From the NCBI GenBank assembly GCA_025923975.1, contig JAICEV010000032.1:1-15473 (forward strand): DNA of 15,473 nucleotides. The letters are read 5' to 3'. A program made the translations under genes and the position numbers. The number at the start of each line of letters is the position of its first letter. Position 1 is the first letter of the stretch. The notes under the pieces are model-generated. The model searched no databases. It saw only the letters and a list, made by a program, of their open reading frames with translations, and was not told where the DNA came from. Of the stretch, positions 14,183-15,473 are shown in pieces. Source of the stretch: Propionibacteriaceae bacterium (lineage in GTDB: Bacteria > Actinomycetota > Actinomycetes > Propionibacteriales > Propionibacteriaceae).

Positions 14183-14547
14183 CGTTCCCCTCTCTCCGCC
14201 TCGCGCGTGCCTCCGGTTGCCGCGGCCTGGTTGCTTCGATCCTTGGCACCCGTTACAGGTGTCGCATCATCGACGCGGCCGAAGCGTCGGATGATCACGT
14301 ACACGCCGAAGGCAGCACCGGCCACGATTCCGATCGGGAGCAAGAACTTGGTGCCGAAATAGTGATCGCCCAGCCAGCCGAGCAGCCCGTAGAGCAGGAC
14401 CCCGGAGATCAGGTACGAGAGCACTCGCAGCCCCAAATCCATGCCGTCCGATCTCTCGCCTCCTTGTGATTTCGGCTGGTCGATGCCCGCCTTCGGTCGT
14501 TCCTTCATGGCGTGACACACGCTAGCAGTGATTATGGCGGGGGTCAC
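14179..14547 (-). CDS. AtpZ/AtpI-like small membrane protein of the atp operon
   Basis: 122 residues with two predicted membrane helices: about 40-60 (LRVLSYLISGVLLYGLLGWL) and 68-86 (FLLPIGIVAGAAFGVYVII). A hydrophilic, charged tail follows. Size, topology, the GWLGDHYFGT loop and the position just before atpB fit the AtpZ/AtpI family, thought to help Fo assembly or Mg2+ entry; function here is inferred. GTG 14547 overlaps the upstream stop as GTGA and has AAAGGTGA 9 nt before it. ATG 14508 would give a 109-residue product but lacks a ribosome site. It overlaps atpB by four bases. Confidence 0.8.
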   Translation of the reverse strand: MTPAIITASVCHAMKERPKAGIDQPKSQGGERSDGMDLGLRVLSYLISGVLLYGLLGWLGDHYFGTKFLLPIGIVAGAAFGVYVIIRRFGRVDDATPVTGAKDRSNQAAATGGTREAERGER

Positions 14548-15041
14548 GGCTCGAATTCACCTTTGCCTGGGGCCACATACTCGGTGTCGTATGCCCCAAT
14601 TCGCAAGCGAGAAAAGACAAATACCTCGACCACCAGCCATCCGGCGACGACGATGATCGTTGTCAGAAAGATGACCATAGGTGTCAAGGTCGGCCAGGCT
14701 TCATGGTGGGCGTTGTAGAGCACCAGAACCAGTCCGAGAATGACGACCCGCGCGGTGTAGCTGCAGATTGACACGGCGAGCAGGGTCCGGGCTCCTGCAT
14801 CGGCGAAGAGCACCATCACGTACTGGCCGACCCCATAGAAGAAAAGCACCATGGCAGCCGCCAGAGCTGCCGAAATCAGTCCGCTCGTACCGTAACCAAT
14901 GGTGAAGCCGATCAAGCACAGGGTGGCCGACGTCACGCCACCAACAGCGCCGCCGATCAGCAGCCTGCGGGCCCGGATGACATGCACACTCGGCCCGTCG
15001 GCAGGCGTCGCCGCATGCTCGGGGCGGCTGTCGATAGTCAT
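14544..15041 (-). CDS. ATP synthase protein I (AtpI-like)
   Basis: 165 residues. A hydrophilic N-terminus of about 27 residues is followed by four membrane helices (LLIGGAVGGVTSATLCLIGF; GLISAALAAAMVLFFYGVGQ; the segment from about 87; MVIFLTTIIVVAGWLVVEVF). The family motif FYGVGQYVMVLF and the closing VFVFSRLRIGAYDTEY fit the ATP-synthase I family; Rv1303 holds the same place in M. tuberculosis. It probably helps assemble the c ring. The start is ATG 15041 with AGAGGA about 10 nt upstream. It is the first gene of the atp operon, and its stop overlaps the next start as GTGA. Confidence 0.85.
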   Translation of the reverse strand: MTIDSRPEHAATPADGPSVHVIRARRLLIGGAVGGVTSATLCLIGFTIGYGTSGLISAALAAAMVLFFYGVGQYVMVLFADAGARTLLAVSICSYTARVVILGLVLVLYNAHHEAWPTLTPMVIFLTTIIVVAGWLVVEVFVFSRLRIGAYDTEYVAPGKGEFEP

Positions 15042-15153
15042 TGCGAGGCAGTCCTCTTTGGCGGTCTTGAGCTAGGTCGTGATCAGATTCGTGCCGAGTC
15101 GCGTGCGCGAACCAGGATCGCAGGGCTGCGTGCGTGAACGCTAACACGAGTTG

Positions 15154-15210
15154 GATTGCTTCGCTCGATATGCTCGCTCCGTTTGATTGCTTCGCTCGCT
15201 TTCGCTCGCT
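15154..15210. repeat. GATTGCTTCGCTCG / GCTCGCT short repeat tract
   Basis: The 14-mer GATTGCTTCGCTCG occurs at 15154-15167 and 15185-15198, with further GCTCGCT units between and after them (around 15172, 15195, 15204). On the minus strand this reads as AGCGAGCGAAGC, a kind of low-complexity intergenic repeat seen in GC-rich genomes. Confidence 0.65.
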
Positions 15211-15211
15211 C

Positions 15212-15226
15212 AGCGCGGATCGCGCT
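15212..15226. repeat. perfect palindrome AGCGCG-GAT-CGCGCT
   Basis: Six-bp arms at 15212-15217 and 15221-15226 around a 3-nt loop, directly after the GCTCGCT tract. Confidence 0.55.
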
Positions 15227-15244
15227 TTGAGCTCGCCTACATCG

Positions 15245-15261
15245 TCGTCGCTCAGCGACGA
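15245..15261. repeat. perfect palindrome TCGTCGCT-C-AGCGACGA
   Basis: Eight-bp arms at 15245-15252 and 15254-15261 around a single central base. It could fold as a tight hairpin in RNA or act as a dyad protein site in DNA. Confidence 0.6.
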
Positions 15262-15283
15262 AGAGCGTGCCGCCTCGCTCCTC

Positions 15284-15316
15284 CTCAGCACGGCGAGGCG
15301 CGATCCGGAGCGTCCC
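15284..15316 (+). repeat. 33-bp direct repeat, copy 1
   Basis: Identical over 33 bp to 15370-15402 (begins CTCAGCACGGCG, ends CCGGAGCGTCCC). The copies are offset by 86 bp, and the 53 bp between them contain a palindrome. Confidence 0.85.
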
Positions 15317-15330
15317 CGACCTCTGACTGA

Positions 15331-15350
15331 AACGCACCTGCACGTGCGTT
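15331..15350. repeat. perfect inverted repeat AACGCAC-N6-GTGCGTT
   Basis: Seven-bp arms at 15331-15337 and 15344-15350 around CTGCAC, lying between the two 33-bp direct repeats. The size and symmetry fit a dimeric regulator site or a small hairpin. Confidence 0.55.
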
Positions 15351-15369
15351 ACATGCAAGGCCACTCGTA

Positions 15370-15402
15370 CTCAGCACGGCGAGGCGCGATCCGGAGCGTC
15401 CC
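15370..15402 (+). repeat. 33-bp direct repeat, copy 2
   Basis: Second perfect copy of the repeat at 15284-15316. The flanking bases differ on both sides, so the repeat unit is bounded at 33 bp. Confidence 0.85.
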
Positions 15403-15427
15403 TGTAGATGCCGCGGCCGAGGAAAAC

Positions 15428-15473
15428 TTAAAGGGATTCGCCCCGGCGGATTTGGTGCTTGGTACGGACCGGA
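15428..15473 (-). CDS. possible 3' end of an upstream minus-strand gene
   Basis: One minus-strand frame reads in from the window edge and ends at TAA 15428-15430 with the basic tail VRTKHQIRRGESL. That is a plausible C-terminus of a gene upstream of the atp operon; in many Actinobacteria this place holds a MraY/WecA-type glycosyltransferase. Only 14 full codons are visible and other frames are also open, so this is tentative. Confidence 0.25.
   Translation of the reverse strand, partial: PVRTKHQIRRGESL

Larger units (their letters stand above)
15042..15427. other. repeat-rich non-coding leader of the atp operon
   Basis: About 390 bp without a believable gene. It should carry the atp operon promoter on the minus strand, but I cannot place -10/-35 boxes with confidence. 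GCTCGCT/GCTTCGCT short repeats, perfect palindromes and a 33-bp direct repeat fill 15150-15402. The open minus-strand frame through it (15083-15364) is Arg-rich and repeat-derived, so I do not call a gene. Confidence 0.5.

Noticed and set aside
15083..15364. Minus-strand 93-codon frame upstream of atpI
   Set aside because: It is built from the repeat tract and palindromes (Arg/Ser/Glu-rich) and reads through the 33-bp repeat; no protein family is recognisable.
15284..15402. CRISPR array
   Set aside because: Only two copies of the repeat with a spacer that itself contains a palindrome, and no cas genes.

Overview
The window comes from a high-GC Gram-positive bacterium of the Actinomycetota. 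It has GC-rich third codon positions, many GTG starts, the gene order atpI-like, atpZ-like, atpBEFHAGDC, DUF2550, and the actinobacterial mismatch endonuclease NucS nearby. Subunits b and delta of the ATP synthase are separate genes, which argues against Mycobacterium, where they are fused. I cannot name the genus.

Region 1 (1-1013, minus) is the 5' part of a secreted zinc metallopeptidase-like protein with an HEAAH motif, running into a calcium-binding FG-GAP/VCBS repeat. It leaves the window at base 1. Region 2 (1014-1691) holds little intact coding sequence: a cluster of stem-loops, a GC-rich open frame that looks like a frame-broken gene remnant, and a doubtful 48-residue ORF.

Region 3 (1692-4648) is a housekeeping cluster. 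NucS (minus) diverges from a plus-strand run of a small zinc-binding protein, an alpha/beta hydrolase overlapping it by GTGA, and a small membrane protein. A lipoprotein cyclophilin (minus) converges on this run. Region 4 (4805-6545, plus) is a two-gene unit: a PduO-type corrinoid adenosyltransferase overlapping a xylose-isomerase-like sugar isomerase/epimerase. It ends at a hairpin in the convergent gap.

Region 5 (15041 down to 6604, minus) is the complete F1Fo ATP synthase operon. It begins with two small membrane proteins joined to atpB by successive GTGA overlaps and ends with a DUF2550 membrane protein. The Fo genes (a, c, b) and F1 genes (delta, alpha, gamma, beta, epsilon) build the proton-driven ATP synthase of the plasma membrane. 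All visible catalytic motifs are intact.

Region 6 (15042-15473) is a repeat-rich non-coding leader upstream of the operon. It has GCTCGCT-type short repeats, several perfect palindromes and a 33-bp perfect direct repeat, then perhaps the last codons of another minus-strand gene.

I see no clear new multi-gene system. The most interesting points are a NucS with what looks like a duplicated ExK catalytic strand, the repeat-rich atp leader, the metallopeptidase/FG-GAP fusion with a codon-use shift, and the alternative hairpins near 1139-1207.
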